This document shows, piece after piece, positions 17,085-26,111 of a stretch of DNA of 64,000 bases. Positions within the stretch are counted from its first letter, which is position 1. Every line of letters starts with the position of its first letter. A program made the translations under genes and the position numbers. The notes under the pieces are model-generated. The model saw nothing but the letters and a program-made list of their open reading frames with translations, did not search any database and was not told the DNA's origin. Source of the DNA: JAEDHM01 sp964368645 (GTDB lineage Bacteria; Bacillota; Clostridia; Christensenellales; CAG-1252); the NCBI GenBank assembly GCA_964368645.1, contig CAYJBY010000005.1:1-64000 (forward strand). The letters run 5' to 3'.

Positions 17085-18905
17085 TTAACGGGCTTTATCC
17101 GCGAAGAATTGAGCAATCGCCCGAGCTTTTTCCTCTCCGATACCCTTAACCTCAGTCAGCTCCTCAACAGAGGCCGCCGCTATGGCGTCGAAGGACTTGA
17201 AGTGGTCGAAAAGCATTTTTACGGCGTAATCTCCTATGCCGTCTATCTGCTTGAGCCGACTTTGCAGAGTACGCTCATCTCTTAATTTGCGGTGGTAATT
17301 AATGGCGAAGCGGTGCGCCTCGTCTCTTATTCGCTGTAAAAGCATAAGAGCAAAGCTGTTGCGCGGCAAAAGGATTTCCCTTCCGTCGGGCATAACGATT
17401 GTTTCCTCTTTTTTGGCAAGACCTATCACGGGAATATCGCCGAAACCCTCCCGTTGCATCGCTTCCACCGCGTATCCCACCTGACCGATACCGCCGTCGA
17501 TTACGATTAAACCGGGGCGTTCTCTGAAACTAAGGTCGTCGCCCTGCTTTAGCCGCGCCAAACGCCTGTCAAGGGTTTCCGCCATACAGGCGAAGTCGTT
17601 ACTGCCGACAACGGTGCGGATTCTGAACGTGCGGTACATAGACGCCGCCTTTTCGCCGCCCTTAAAAACCACCATAGAGGACACCTTGTCGGTGCCGCTT
17701 ATGTTGCTTATATCGTAGCACTCTATGCGGTAAGGAGGGGTAATTCCCAAAACGCCGCCTAACTGCGTTACTGCGTTGGTGGTCATATTCTCGTGGCGCG
17801 TAATTAGCTGTGTGGAACGGGTAAGGTACTCCGCGGCGTTCTTATCCGCCATATCCGCCAGCTCGCGGCGCGTGCCCTGTTTCGGGCAGGTAATACGGAT
17901 TTTGCGCCCTGCCTTTTCGGTAAGGGCTTGCGCCAATGCCTCCGATTCCAAGGGTACGGAGCATAAAAGCTCGGTGGCAACGAGGGGCTTGTTGGCGTAG
18001 TATTGATAGATAAAAGCGGAAAGTATTTCACCGCCGTCACTGCCGAATTCCACGGCGAATTTGTCTCCTGCCACCAGCTTACCGCCGCGGACGGAGAGAA
18101 CCGCCACCGAGTTGTACTGCGTGCCTACCGCCACGCCGAAGATGTCCAGATTAAAATCATTGGGAAGAGCCACCACCTGATGACGCACCATTTTTTCCAT
18201 AAGTTCCAGACGCCGCTTGTACTCGGCGGCGAGCTCAAACTCCAATTTTTCGGCGTGAAACTGCATTTTATCGGTGAGAATCTGCCTGATTTCCCTGTCG
18301 TCTCCCTGTAAAAAGGAGATAACTTTGTCGATGATTTTGTGATAATCCTCACTGCTGACTTTGTTGCCGCAGGGAGCCAAGCACCTGCCGATATGGTAAT
18401 TAAGACAGGGGCGGTGATTCTTAGGCACTCTGCTCATCTCCAGCTTACAACTGCGGAGCGGAAAAGCCGAGAATATCAAATCAGTCATATCCTTAGCGGT
18501 TATACCTATCATATACGGGCCGAAATATCGGGCGTTATCCGCCTTAAGACGGCGAATAATATCCACAGAGGGATAGGGCTTTTTGGGATCGATACGCAAA
18601 AAAGGATACAGCTTGTCGTCCTTAAGCAGTATATTGTAATGGGGCTGATATTTTTTGATGAGGGTGTTTTCGAGAACTAGCGCGTCAACCTCGCTGTTGG
18701 TGATGATATAGTCGAAGTCTTCGACCTTTTCAGCCATTGCCCAAACCTTATCCGCTTTGGGCGAATTGTTAAAGTAACTGCGAACTCTGTTTTTGAGATT
18801 GACGGCTTTGCCTACGTAAATTACGACGTTTTCTTTGTCGCGCATAATATAGACGCCGCTCGAATCGGGCAGTTCGCTGAGTTTTGTGGCAATTTTTTCG
18901 TTCAT
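17085..18905 (-). CDS. uvrC: Excinuclease ABC subunit C
   Basis: UvrC makes both incisions around lesions in nucleotide excision repair. The GIY-YIG domain is at the N-terminus (LPDSSGVYIMRDKENVVIYVGKA split by 12 residues between GVY and YVG). A UvrB-binding UVR motif follows near 200. The RNase H-like second nuclease domain has the ECYDISNISG region, and two HhH motifs close the protein (IDGIGDYAVKML, VKGIGEEKARAI). The start is moved from a GTG at 18923 to the ATG at 18905. A TATAAT box (18917-18912) with TTGTCA 17 bp upstream lies inside the first codons of the longer frame and only 6 nt before this ATG, so the mRNA is probably leaderless. Confidence 0.9.
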   Translation of the reverse strand: MNEKIATKLSELPDSSGVYIMRDKENVVIYVGKAVNLKNRVRSYFNNSPKADKVWAMAEKVEDFDYIITNSEVDALVLENTLIKKYQPHYNILLKDDKLYPFLRIDPKKPYPSVDIIRRLKADNARYFGPYMIGITAKDMTDLIFSAFPLRSCKLEMSRVPKNHRPCLNYHIGRCLAPCGNKVSSEDYHKIIDKVISFLQGDDREIRQILTDKMQFHAEKLEFELAAEYKRRLELMEKMVRHQVVALPNDFNLDIFGVAVGTQYNSVAVLSVRGGKLVAGDKFAVEFGSDGGEILSAFIYQYYANKPLVATELLCSVPLESEALAQALTEKAGRKIRITCPKQGTRRELADMADKNAAEYLTRSTQLITRHENMTTNAVTQLGGVLGITPPYRIECYDISNISGTDKVSSMVVFKGGEKAASMYRTFRIRTVVGSNDFACMAETLDRRLARLKQGDDLSFRERPGLIVIDGGIGQVGYAVEAMQREGFGDIPVIGLAKKEETIVMPDGREILLPRNSFALMLLQRIRDEAHRFAINYHRKLRDERTLQSRLKQIDGIGDYAVKMLFDHFKSFDAIAAASVEELTEVKGIGEEKARAIAQFFADKAR

Positions 18906-18911
18906 AGACTT

Positions 18912-18940
18912 ATTATAAGCCACATTCTCTTCCGTGACAA
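18912..18940 (-). promoter_or_regulatory. uvrC promoter (leaderless)
   Basis: Minus strand TTGTCA (18940-18935), 17-bp spacer, TATAAT (18917-18912); the uvrC ATG follows after 6 nt. Confidence 0.75.
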
Positions 18941-18947
18941 GCGTTAA

Positions 18948-19277
18948 TCAGTAACCCAGAAAGGAAATACCCGTATCCAGCACCTGTTCGATGTATTTGC
19001 TCGCAACCGAATAAAATGCCGACTTCCCCCGTTTTGCACAGCGCACCATACCGAGCATACGCAGGTATTGAAGCTGATGGGAAACCGTGCTTTGCTGTAG
19101 CTCCAAAACCGCACATATATCCGAAACGCACATTTCGGAAATGGATAGAGCGGAGATGATTTTCAAACGCGTGGGATCGGCGAAGACGGAAAAAAACTCG
19201 GATAGGCGGTCAACCACCTCGTCCTTCGGAACGTAATAATCCACTAGGCTTTTTTGATGCGTTGATAGGCAGTTCAC
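18948..19277 (-). CDS. ArsR/SmtB-family transcriptional regulator
   Basis: This 109-residue winged-helix repressor has the family core FSVFADPTRLKIISALSISE and the recognition helix SDICAVLELQQSTVSHQLQYLR. The alpha-3 metal motif ELCVCDL of arsenic/cadmium sensors is changed to EMCVSDI, leaving one Cys, and another Cys is at residue 3, so metal sensing is possible but not clear. The GTG start at 19277 has GGGAGGT 6 nt upstream. No obvious target transporter is adjacent: uvrC follows on the same strand with its own promoter, and a small membrane protein gene is divergent. Confidence 0.85.
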   Translation of the reverse strand: MNCLSTHQKSLVDYYVPKDEVVDRLSEFFSVFADPTRLKIISALSISEMCVSDICAVLELQQSTVSHQLQYLRMLGMVRCAKRGKSAFYSVASKYIEQVLDTGISFLGY

Positions 19278-19393
19278 TTCTAACCTCCCTGTAACAATTC
19301 AATTTTAAGCGGCGTATAATGCCAGTGTCAAGGGCGGTAAAAGAGGTTTTTTGGCGTAAAATCGCCCTTTGCGTCGGTTTGGAGGTAGAAAAT

Positions 19394-19582
19394 ATGTTTG
19401 AAAGCGGAAACGGAACTCTTTTTATTTTGATATTGCTTCTGTTGTTCTCCTTTACGGGAAGCGGAGTCAGCGGTACGGAAAGTCTGGTGCTTATTTTCGT
19501 CACGTTCGCACTTTTGTTGGGCGGCAACGGCTTTGGCGGCTTAGGGTGCGGCTGTAATAACAGCTCTGCGGCAACGGCTTAG
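19394..19582 (+). CDS. Small glycine-rich membrane protein
   Basis: A 62-residue protein starts at 19394 behind GGAGGT (19381-19386), a well-placed ribosome binding site. It has two hydrophobic segments (LFILILLLLFSF and LVLIFVTFALLL) separated by a short Gly/Ser loop. The C-terminus is rich in Gly and Cys (GGNGFGGLGCGCNN). The general shape resembles the small YjcZ-like or coat-associated proteins of spore formers, but I would not assign it to a family. It is transcribed away from the ArsR regulator gene, which could control it. Confidence 0.6.
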   Translation: MFESGNGTLFILILLLLFSFTGSGVSGTESLVLIFVTFALLLGGNGFGGLGCGCNNSSAATA

Positions 19583-19724
19583 TCAGCCGAAAAAACGTAA
19601 GTCGTCTGCCCTAGGGCAAGCCTGCGTCCGAAACTAAAAAAGCGATAACTAATCGATCTTAATTATCGCCGAAAATTAATCGTTTGATATTAATCCAAGT
19701 AATCGAAAGGTTAATCGTGCGACC

Positions 19725-20543
19725 TTAATTATCGTCGAAAAGGTCGTCGGATTTATCGTCGGTATTGCTGCCGTTATTGTCGCTCTTTCCGTCGGATTTG
19801 CCGTTGTTTTTGTCTTCAGTCGGTTTGGCGGCATTTCCTTCGGCTTTGCCGCTGTCGGCGGAAATCTTTGCTTCGTCAACCGTATTGGCGGAAGAGCTTT
19901 CGGTGGGGTTGCCGCGGTCGGCAGCGTCATTTTTGCCGCTGAAGAAAATATCGGGTTCCTCCTCGTCAGTGGGCAAAGCGGTTTTATCGGTTTGTTTTTG
20001 AGGACGGTATTTTGCAAAAACCCTATAAAGCCGTCTTCCGAAAAAGCTGTAAACCCCTTGGATAAGGTAGTCGTAGCCGATGAACAACGGAGTGCCGATT
20101 AGGGCAACCCACAGGTATTTGGCGGAGATGCCTACCTTTGCCATAAGGTCGAAAACAGAGTCAAGACCGCATATTTTGAACACGGCGAAAAGGACGATAT
20201 TGATAAAAACTATCTTTATGGGTATGGTAAAATACCATTTTTTGCGCAGATACTTGCCGCACACTGCGGAAAGTACGATATGCGGTCCGAATATCAGAAT
20301 AAACGGCATCGCAAAGATGTAGTTCGTGAACAAAAAGCCCAGCAACGCGGAAACCACGTACGCTAACGCCGTGGAACGCAGACTTTCTACGTACAAAGGC
20401 AAACAAAGAGAAAAGCCCGCCAGCGCGTAGCAGGCGAGCGCAGCTAATCTTGTGTAGTATGCCAAAACGAGGAATATGATTGCCAACGCGGCGCTTATGC
20501 CCGCTAAAGACAATTCAAAGCTGAGTCTTTTTCTGTTATTCAT
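19725..20543 (-). CDS. Multi-spanning membrane protein with long acidic tail
   Basis: The first 180 residues hold about five or six hydrophobic helices; FTNYIFAMPFILIFGPHIVLSA lies among them (one 20-residue helix plus ends). The last 90 residues are a disordered tail rich in Asp, Glu, Lys, Ser and Asn. I do not recognise a family; the shape would fit an S-component-like or DUF membrane protein. The start ATG overlaps the stop of the J-domain gene (TAATG), so translation is coupled, and the cassette trpS-DUF5685-J-domain-membrane protein looks like one transcript. Confidence 0.65.
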   Translation of the reverse strand: MNNRKRLSFELSLAGISAALAIIFLVLAYYTRLAALACYALAGFSLCLPLYVESLRSTALAYVVSALLGFLFTNYIFAMPFILIFGPHIVLSAVCGKYLRKKWYFTIPIKIVFINIVLFAVFKICGLDSVFDLMAKVGISAKYLWVALIGTPLFIGYDYLIQGVYSFFGRRLYRVFAKYRPQKQTDKTALPTDEEEPDIFFSGKNDAADRGNPTESSSANTVDEAKISADSGKAEGNAAKPTEDKNNGKSDGKSDNNGSNTDDKSDDLFDDN

Positions 20544-21178
20544 TACATACAGCGCATACAGTCACAGCACAAATCAGCGCAGATTAAGCCCTGACAAAAG
20601 GCGCAAGCCGTATCGTCCGAGCGTCTGCGGTTTTCGTACTCGGTGTAGGAGCGGTTGTAGCCGTTGTTCTGCTGCTGATACTGCGCACCGTTGCCGTTAT
20701 CCGTAGCGGTATTGCTATGGGGTGCGCCGCCGCCCGTCTTGTTTTCCAGCTTATTGAGGGCGTTTTTGTACTTTTGGTTGGACGGCTCCATACTGCAAGC
20801 CATTTTTAACTGGCTTCTGGACTCGGCGAGCCAACCCTTTTTGTAATAAAGAGCGGATTGCAGATAATGCCATTCGGCGTTGCGCTCGGATACGTTATCC
20901 AGCAAGCCCTGAGCTTCCTCGTAGCGGTTTTCCTTGATATATTGTTCGATTTGTCCGAAAACGCTGCCGTCAAAGCTGACGCGCTGTTCCATAATATCCA
21001 GAACCTGACGGTACGCCTCGTCAAGGTCGGTCAAAGCCTCTGCCGCCGCCTTGCCTCTTGCACCTTCCTGATGCATATCCAAACGGTATTTCTCGCGCAG
21101 ATTGTTGTACGCCGCTTCCGCCTCGACCTGTGTCGCGTCCTGTGAAATCCCTAATACTAAAAACGGATCTTTTGACAT
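20543..21178 (-). CDS. J-domain-like/TPR protein without HPD and with Cys-rich tail
   Basis: Residues 3-65 have the helical pattern of a J domain (DPFLVLGISQDATQVEAEAA is followed by an AYRQVLD helix). The essential HPD tripeptide is not there, RLDMHQEG standing in its place, so Hsp70 stimulation is unlikely. Residues 70-145 look like TPR helices (EEAQGLLDNV, AEWHYLQSALYYKKG, AESRSQLKMACSMEP). A Gln/Asn-rich linker leads to a final cysteine cluster CAFCQGLICADLCCDCMRC. GGAGTG precedes the ATG. The gene overlaps the DUF5685 gene by 22 nt. The three-gene neighbourhood with DUF5685 recurs in Clostridia as far as I know, and its function is unknown. Confidence 0.75.
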   Translation of the reverse strand: MSKDPFLVLGISQDATQVEAEAAYNNLREKYRLDMHQEGARGKAAAEALTDLDEAYRQVLDIMEQRVSFDGSVFGQIEQYIKENRYEEAQGLLDNVSERNAEWHYLQSALYYKKGWLAESRSQLKMACSMEPSNQKYKNALNKLENKTGGGAPHSNTATDNGNGAQYQQQNNGYNRSYTEYENRRRSDDTACAFCQGLICADLCCDCMRCM

Positions 21179-22029
21179 TTTTTACACTCCTTGTCCATTA
21201 CTTTGTCGGCGCGGGCTCTAAGTCCGTACCAAAACGTGTTAGTGATAATACCTTCTGTTCCGAAAACCTTAAGATGCTTGTAGTTTTCGGTTATGTTATC
21301 TATTGTCGCCTCCACCAAGAAGGAGAGGTCATCGCCCGATTCCAAAAGCTGTGCCTTGGTAACCGCTTCGGGATACTGCGCCTTAAAAGGGTTGAACCGT
21401 CCTTTTTTCAGGTCGTCCTCAAAGTCGTCTATCCCGTCCATAACGTATATGAATTTGCCTAGGTCGTAAACGATACGCCCCAACTCCTCCGAGTACGCCT
21501 CGGCGGCTAAAACCTTGACGGAGTTTTGCATAGCGGAGGCAAAGGGATCGGCTAATCTATCCACTGAAAGTCCGACGGTACGCTCCGCTTCTTCCTGACG
21601 GATTGCCGCCTTGTCCAGTATGGAGGCGATTTCGGGAAGCTCCTTACGGGCTTTTTTCGCCTTACGCTTAAACAGCCGAGCCGCCAGTCTTTTAATCCCC
21701 ACTTTCTCGTCGCGCCTGTCGTCCTTGCCCTTAAAGTCCATCAAGAGGATATTAAAGGCGGCAACCTTTTCGCTGATGGGGTTGGTTTTCAGCACCGCTT
21801 TTTTGCGGAAAGGGTCGATTATACAACCTTCCTGCTTGTATTCGTAGTCAGTGACCTGCACGCCGTGGAGAAGTATGTCGATAAAGGTAGCGTCGTAATT
21901 AACTCCCAGTCGGGCAAGACAGCCGTATTTGCACCCTGTGCCCTTGCATAAGCCGCAGTAAAAACTACGGTAAAAGGTATAATCCTTCATATACATATTG
22001 GGCTTGTCGGGCAAAATGTAACCGAACAT
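21157..22029 (-). CDS. DUF5685 family protein
   Basis: The N-terminus MFGYILPDKPNMYMKDY and YRSFYCGLCKGTGCKYG is the signature of the DUF5685 family, with cysteines that may bind metal. The rest is helical, resembling an all-alpha prenyltransferase-like bundle, with D-G-I-D-D-F-E-D-D in the C-terminal half. It has 290 residues. The biochemical role is not known. The ATG overlaps the trpS stop (TAATG) and AGGTAGGA lies upstream. It is followed by the J-domain-like protein, suggesting the two act together. Confidence 0.82.
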   Translation of the reverse strand: MFGYILPDKPNMYMKDYTFYRSFYCGLCKGTGCKYGCLARLGVNYDATFIDILLHGVQVTDYEYKQEGCIIDPFRKKAVLKTNPISEKVAAFNILLMDFKGKDDRRDEKVGIKRLAARLFKRKAKKARKELPEIASILDKAAIRQEEAERTVGLSVDRLADPFASAMQNSVKVLAAEAYSEELGRIVYDLGKFIYVMDGIDDFEDDLKKGRFNPFKAQYPEAVTKAQLLESGDDLSFLVEATIDNITENYKHLKVFGTEGIITNTFWYGLRARADKVMDKECKKCQKIRF

Positions 22030-23027
22030 TATCTAAGTCCTACCTTTCTTTCTACCTTAGCAAGAGTTTTACGCGCCATAAAGTCCGCTTTTTGTGCGCC
22101 TGACGCCGCCAGCTCGGTAAGGTAATCCTTGTTTTGCATAAGTCTGGAGTATTCCGCTTGAACGGGCTTCAGCTTTTCGATAACGGCTTCCGCAACGGCG
22201 GTCTTAAAGTCGCCGTAGCCCTTGCCCTCAAAGCGGTTGACAGCTTCCTCTACGGAACAGCCTGCAAACACCGAGTAAATGGTAACAAGGTTAGATACGC
22301 CGGGCTTTTCGGGAGTAACTATTATGCGGTTGTCGCTGTCCGTGACCGCTCTTTTGAACTTGCGCATAATCACGTCGGGCGCGTCGGTAATAGACACCAT
22401 ACCGTTAGGATCGGGATCGGACTTGCTCATCTTTTCGGTAGGGCTTTGAAGACTCATAATCTTAGCTCCGACCTTGGGAATAAAACCGTCAGGCACGGTG
22501 AACACCTCGCCGTAAAGATTGTTAAAGCGAATAGCAATATCCCTTGCGATTTCCAAATGTTGTTTTTGATCCACGCCTACGGGAACCAAATCCGTTTTAT
22601 AAAGCAGAATATCCGCCGCCATAAGCACAGGGTAGGTCAAAAGACCGGCATTGATATTGTCCTCGTGCTTAGCCGATTTGTCCTTGAATTGAGTCATACG
22701 GGACAATTCGCCCAGATAGGTGTAGCAATTAAGAATCCAAGCCAACTGCGAATGCGCAGGAACGTGGGATTGAATGTAAATCACGCACTTTTCGGGGTTA
22801 AGTCCGCAGGCTAAGTACTGCGCGAAAAAGGACAAAGTACGCGCCCTGAACTCGGTAGGATCCTGTCTGACGGTAAGCGCGTGCTGATTGGCGATGGCAA
22901 AAACGCACTCGCCCTCGTCCTGCATATCCACCCAGTTGTGAATCGCGCCGATATAGTTGCCGATTGTGACGCAACCTGTTGGTTGCACCGCGCTGTAAAT
23001 AATCTTTTTCTTTTCTGCGTTGTCCAT
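22029..23027 (-). CDS. trpS: Tryptophan-tRNA ligase
   Basis: TrpRS charges tRNA-Trp. The class I signatures are present: TIGNYIGA in place of HIGH near residue 21, and KMSKS (EKMSKSDPDP) near residue 205. GVDQKQHLEIARDIA is the tryptophan-site helix. At 332 residues it has family length. It starts one base after the thrC stop region and is probably expressed with it. No T-box leader was found upstream of this operon, although TrpS genes in this phylum often have one. Confidence 0.94.
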   Translation of the reverse strand: MDNAEKKKIIYSAVQPTGCVTIGNYIGAIHNWVDMQDEGECVFAIANQHALTVRQDPTEFRARTLSFFAQYLACGLNPEKCVIYIQSHVPAHSQLAWILNCYTYLGELSRMTQFKDKSAKHEDNINAGLLTYPVLMAADILLYKTDLVPVGVDQKQHLEIARDIAIRFNNLYGEVFTVPDGFIPKVGAKIMSLQSPTEKMSKSDPDPNGMVSITDAPDVIMRKFKRAVTDSDNRIIVTPEKPGVSNLVTIYSVFAGCSVEEAVNRFEGKGYGDFKTAVAEAVIEKLKPVQAEYSRLMQNKDYLTELAASGAQKADFMARKTLAKVERKVGLR

Positions 23028-23028
23028 A

Positions 23029-24528
23029 TTATGCTCTCTTATCTATGTATTGTAATACGCTTTCTCTCAATTCGTCCGCTTTCAGCACGTCGGTGAAACG
23101 GCGTTCCATAAGCTCCAAATCCTTGATGCCGTCGGGGATAGGCTCCGCTGACAAAAGTGCGATACGCTTAGCCGCCTTGAAAGGATCAGGTTCTCTTTTG
23201 CCGTCGTTTAACGCGCGGTAAACGTCGCAGGCAAACTTGTAGGGGTTAGCGGTGGAAAGGATAACGGTTGCGGTCTCGTCCTCTTCGTTGAGGTAGTATT
23301 CGTTGGCAACGAACGCCGCCACAGCGGTATGAGGGTCCAGAAGGTAATCGCTCTGCTCATAGTAGTTGGCAATGGTGTCTAAGGTGTCCTCTTCGGAAGC
23401 GAAATCGCCGAAGAAATACGGGATTTTCTCCTCTAAAAGCTCCTTAGATACGGTATAGGTGCCTTTTTCCTTAAGCTCCTGCATCAAAGCCGCGGTCTTT
23501 TCGCCGCTTCTGTCCGTAAGCTCGAATATAAGTCTTTCCAAATTGGAGCTGATAAGTATATCCATAGAGGGAGAAATCGTTTTGTGGAAATCTCTTCCGC
23601 TGATGTCGTAAGTTCCCGTGGCGAAAAAGTCGGTAAGCACGTTGTTGACGTTGGACGCGCAAATCAGGTTCTTAACGGGTAAGCCCATACGCTTGGCGTA
23701 ATAGCCTGCCAAAACGTCGCCGAAGTTGCCGCAGGGTACGCAGAAGTTAATCTCGTCGCCGACGGAAATCTCCTCGCTGTTGATCATATCGCAGTATGCG
23801 CTGACGTAATACACGATTTGCGGCATCAGTCTGCCCCAGTTGATGGAGTTGGCGGAGCTCATTGCATAGCCCTTGCCTTTCAGCTCTTCCTGCACCGACT
23901 TATCGGTAAAAATCTTTTTGACTGCGGTCTGTGCGTCGTCGAAGTTACCCTCGATTGCCGCTACGTACACGTTTGCGCCTGCTTGGGTACTCATTTGAAG
24001 CTGTTGCATAAGGCTCACGCCGTCGTTGGGATAGAACACCATAATGTCCGTACCCTCCACGTCCTTAAAGCCCTCAAGAGCCGCCTTCCCTGTATCGCCT
24101 GAGGTTGCGACCAAAATGAGAGTTTTTTCGTCAATGCCGAGTTTTTTCTTGGAAGCGGTCAAAAGATAGGGCAGCACGGTCAGCGCAACGTCCTTAAAGG
24201 CGTAGGTCGGTCCGTGCCATAATTCCATAACGTAAACGCCCTCGTCCACAACGACCACGGGGCAAGCCTCGTCTGCGTCCTCGAAACGGCCGTAGGCTTT
24301 TTCGGCTATATCCAAAAGCTCGGCGTAGTCGAACTCGTCCATAAACTTCGACATTAAGGTCGCCGCTTTTTCGGGATAAGTCATATCGCACAGCTCGGTT
24401 AAAAGCTCGGGAGTGAGCTGCGGAAACTCGGAAGGAACGAACAAACCGCCGTCTGCCGAAATGCCCTTTACAATGGCTTCAGCTCCGCTGACTACCACGT
24501 TGTTATCTCTGGTGCTGATAAATTTCAT
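23029..24528 (-). CDS. thrC: Threonine synthase
   Basis: ThrC converts O-phosphohomoserine to threonine with pyridoxal phosphate. The PLP lysine is K112 in HGPTYAFKDVAL, and the phosphate loop is ATSGDTGKAAL. The length (499) and the N-terminal MKFISTRDNNVVVSGAEAIVKGIS start (first 20 residues typical of the long class) fit the fungal/E. coli-type class I enzyme. GGAG lies 13 nt before the ATG. It begins 3 nt after the small P-loop gene and is followed by trpS. No other threonine genes are in the window. Confidence 0.93.
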   Translation of the reverse strand: MKFISTRDNNVVVSGAEAIVKGISADGGLFVPSEFPQLTPELLTELCDMTYPEKAATLMSKFMDEFDYAELLDIAEKAYGRFEDADEACPVVVVDEGVYVMELWHGPTYAFKDVALTVLPYLLTASKKKLGIDEKTLILVATSGDTGKAALEGFKDVEGTDIMVFYPNDGVSLMQQLQMSTQAGANVYVAAIEGNFDDAQTAVKKIFTDKSVQEELKGKGYAMSSANSINWGRLMPQIVYYVSAYCDMINSEEISVGDEINFCVPCGNFGDVLAGYYAKRMGLPVKNLICASNVNNVLTDFFATGTYDISGRDFHKTISPSMDILISSNLERLIFELTDRSGEKTAALMQELKEKGTYTVSKELLEEKIPYFFGDFASEEDTLDTIANYYEQSDYLLDPHTAVAAFVANEYYLNEEDETATVILSTANPYKFACDVYRALNDGKREPDPFKAAKRIALLSAEPIPDGIKDLELMERRFTDVLKADELRESVLQYIDKRA

Positions 24529-24531
24529 AAT

Positions 24532-24942
24532 TTATGCTTTCTCCTTGTCAAATCTATCCATATAGGACGGCAATTCGTCGCAACCTACAGCGATAGCGAC
24601 GTCAAGACCGTGCTTTTCGGAAATACTTTCAAGCGCACCGAAAAAATCCTCTAAATGAGAAAAATCCGACGCAAACATACGGTGGGCGCAATCTATGTAA
24701 AGGTTAGCAATATCGCTGTCAACAGCCAGCATACCCTCAATAAATCCGCCTAGGGCTTCGGGAGTGGATACGCCGTATTCCGTGACGTTTACCAGTCTTA
24801 TCTGGTATTTCAGCTCGAACTTATTGCGCCAAGAATCGGTGATGAACACCACCGAACCTCTGCCTGTCGCCTTTTCGTTCGCCGTCGCCACTAATTTCGC
24901 AGTTTTCCCCGAGCCTTTGTTGCCGTATAAAATTTTAACCAT
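24532..24942 (-). CDS. Small P-loop ATP-binding protein
   Basis: The 136-residue protein begins MVKILYGNKGSGKTAKLVA, a clear Walker A motif at residues 7-14. LYIDCAHRMF near residue 83 may be Walker B. It is too short for a complete PilT or AAA+ ATPase; similar short proteins in Clostridia are annotated as PilT-like or as hypothetical ATP-binding proteins. GGAGG precedes the ATG by 5 nt. It is the first gene of the run with thrC and trpS. Role unknown. Confidence 0.75.
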   Translation of the reverse strand: MVKILYGNKGSGKTAKLVATANEKATGRGSVVFITDSWRNKFELKYQIRLVNVTEYGVSTPEALGGFIEGMLAVDSDIANLYIDCAHRMFASDFSHLEDFFGALESISEKHGLDVAIAVGCDELPSYMDRFDKEKA

Positions 24943-25039
24943 TAAGTCCTCCGTTATTATTTATTTTATTGTGTACATTTATAATTATACTACACGCGCG
25001 TGCTGAATACAATATTAAAAAATGCCGTTAAATAGGATT

Positions 25040-26110
25040 TTATTCGTTATCCGAGGTGAGTGACGCGTTTTGCGCCGCCAACTGCAAAGCCTCAAGCATA
25101 GTCAGCATATCGCCGTCCATAAACGCTTCAAGGTTATAAACCGTCATATTGATGCGGTGATCGGTAACTCTGCCTTGCGGAAAATTGTAGGTGCGGATAC
25201 GCTCCGAACGGTCGCCTGAGCCTACCTGCGCCTTACGAGTTTCGGCATATTCCTTGTCCTTTTGCGAGCGGTAGTAATCATACAGCTTGCTTTTTAAGAC
25301 CTTAAGAGCCTTTTCCTTATTCTTAATTTGAGATTTTTCGTCCTGACAGGTCACAACCAACCCCGTGGGTAGGTGAGTGATACGAATGGCGGATTCGGTT
25401 TTGTTGACGTATTGACCGCCTGCGCCGCCTGCTCTGTAGGTGTCGATTTTCAGGTCGTTCATATTAAGCTCCACGTCCACGTCCTCCACTTCGGGAAGCA
25501 CCGCAACGGTTGCCGCGGAGGTATGAATACGCCCCTGCGACTCGGTAACGGGAACTCTTTGAACTCTGTGTGCGCCGCTCTCGTATTTCAGCTTGGCGTA
25601 CGCGCCCTTACCGCTGATTAGGAAAACGACCTCTTTCACGCCGCCCAAGTCGGTGTAGTTCATATCGATTTCCTCGATTTTCCAACGCATACGCTCAGCA
25701 AAACGCATATACATACGCATAAGGTCGGTGCCGAACAGCCCTGCCTCATCACCGCCTGTGCCTGCGCGGATTTCCATAACTACGTTCTTGTCGTCGTCGG
25801 GATCCTTGGGAATAAGAAGCTTTTTCAACGCCTCGACAAGAGCCGTTTCCTCTTCCTTATGCTCGGCCAATTCTTCCTTGGCAAGCTGTGTAAGCTCCGT
25901 GTCGGAGTCCTCGTCGATTATCGCCTTGCACTCCTCGATATTACGCTGTAAAGCAAGATATTTGTCGTACTCGGTAACAGTCTCCTCCAATGCGGAATGT
26001 TCCTTGACGAGCTTCTGCCAGCTATCTCTGTCCGCGATTACTTTGGGATCGCCGATAACCTCGGCAAGCTCCTCGTAACGCTCCTTCATTTTTTGCAGTT
26101 TATCAAACAT
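25040..26110 (-). CDS. prfA: Peptide chain release factor 1
   Basis: RF1 releases the nascent protein at UAA and UAG codons. The GGQ motif is in RAGGAGGQYVNKTESA, with the Gln that is methylated by PrmC. The recognition-domain PxT-type tripeptide lies in the segment before ITHLPTG. At 356 residues it has family length. AGAGG precedes the ATG. The gene starts one base after the stop of the DUF1385-PrmC fusion, so the enzyme that modifies RF1 and RF1 itself are made from the same transcript. Confidence 0.95.
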   Translation of the reverse strand: MFDKLQKMKERYEELAEVIGDPKVIADRDSWQKLVKEHSALEETVTEYDKYLALQRNIEECKAIIDEDSDTELTQLAKEELAEHKEEETALVEALKKLLIPKDPDDDKNVVMEIRAGTGGDEAGLFGTDLMRMYMRFAERMRWKIEEIDMNYTDLGGVKEVVFLISGKGAYAKLKYESGAHRVQRVPVTESQGRIHTSAATVAVLPEVEDVDVELNMNDLKIDTYRAGGAGGQYVNKTESAIRITHLPTGLVVTCQDEKSQIKNKEKALKVLKSKLYDYYRSQKDKEYAETRKAQVGSGDRSERIRTYNFPQGRVTDHRINMTVYNLEAFMDGDMLTMLEALQLAAQNASLTSDNE

Positions 26111-26111
26111 T

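Noticed and set aside
22029..24960. T-box leader for trpS or thrC
   Set aside because: No AGGGTGGNACCGCG-like antiterminator or specifier stem is present upstream of either gene or of the small P-loop gene.
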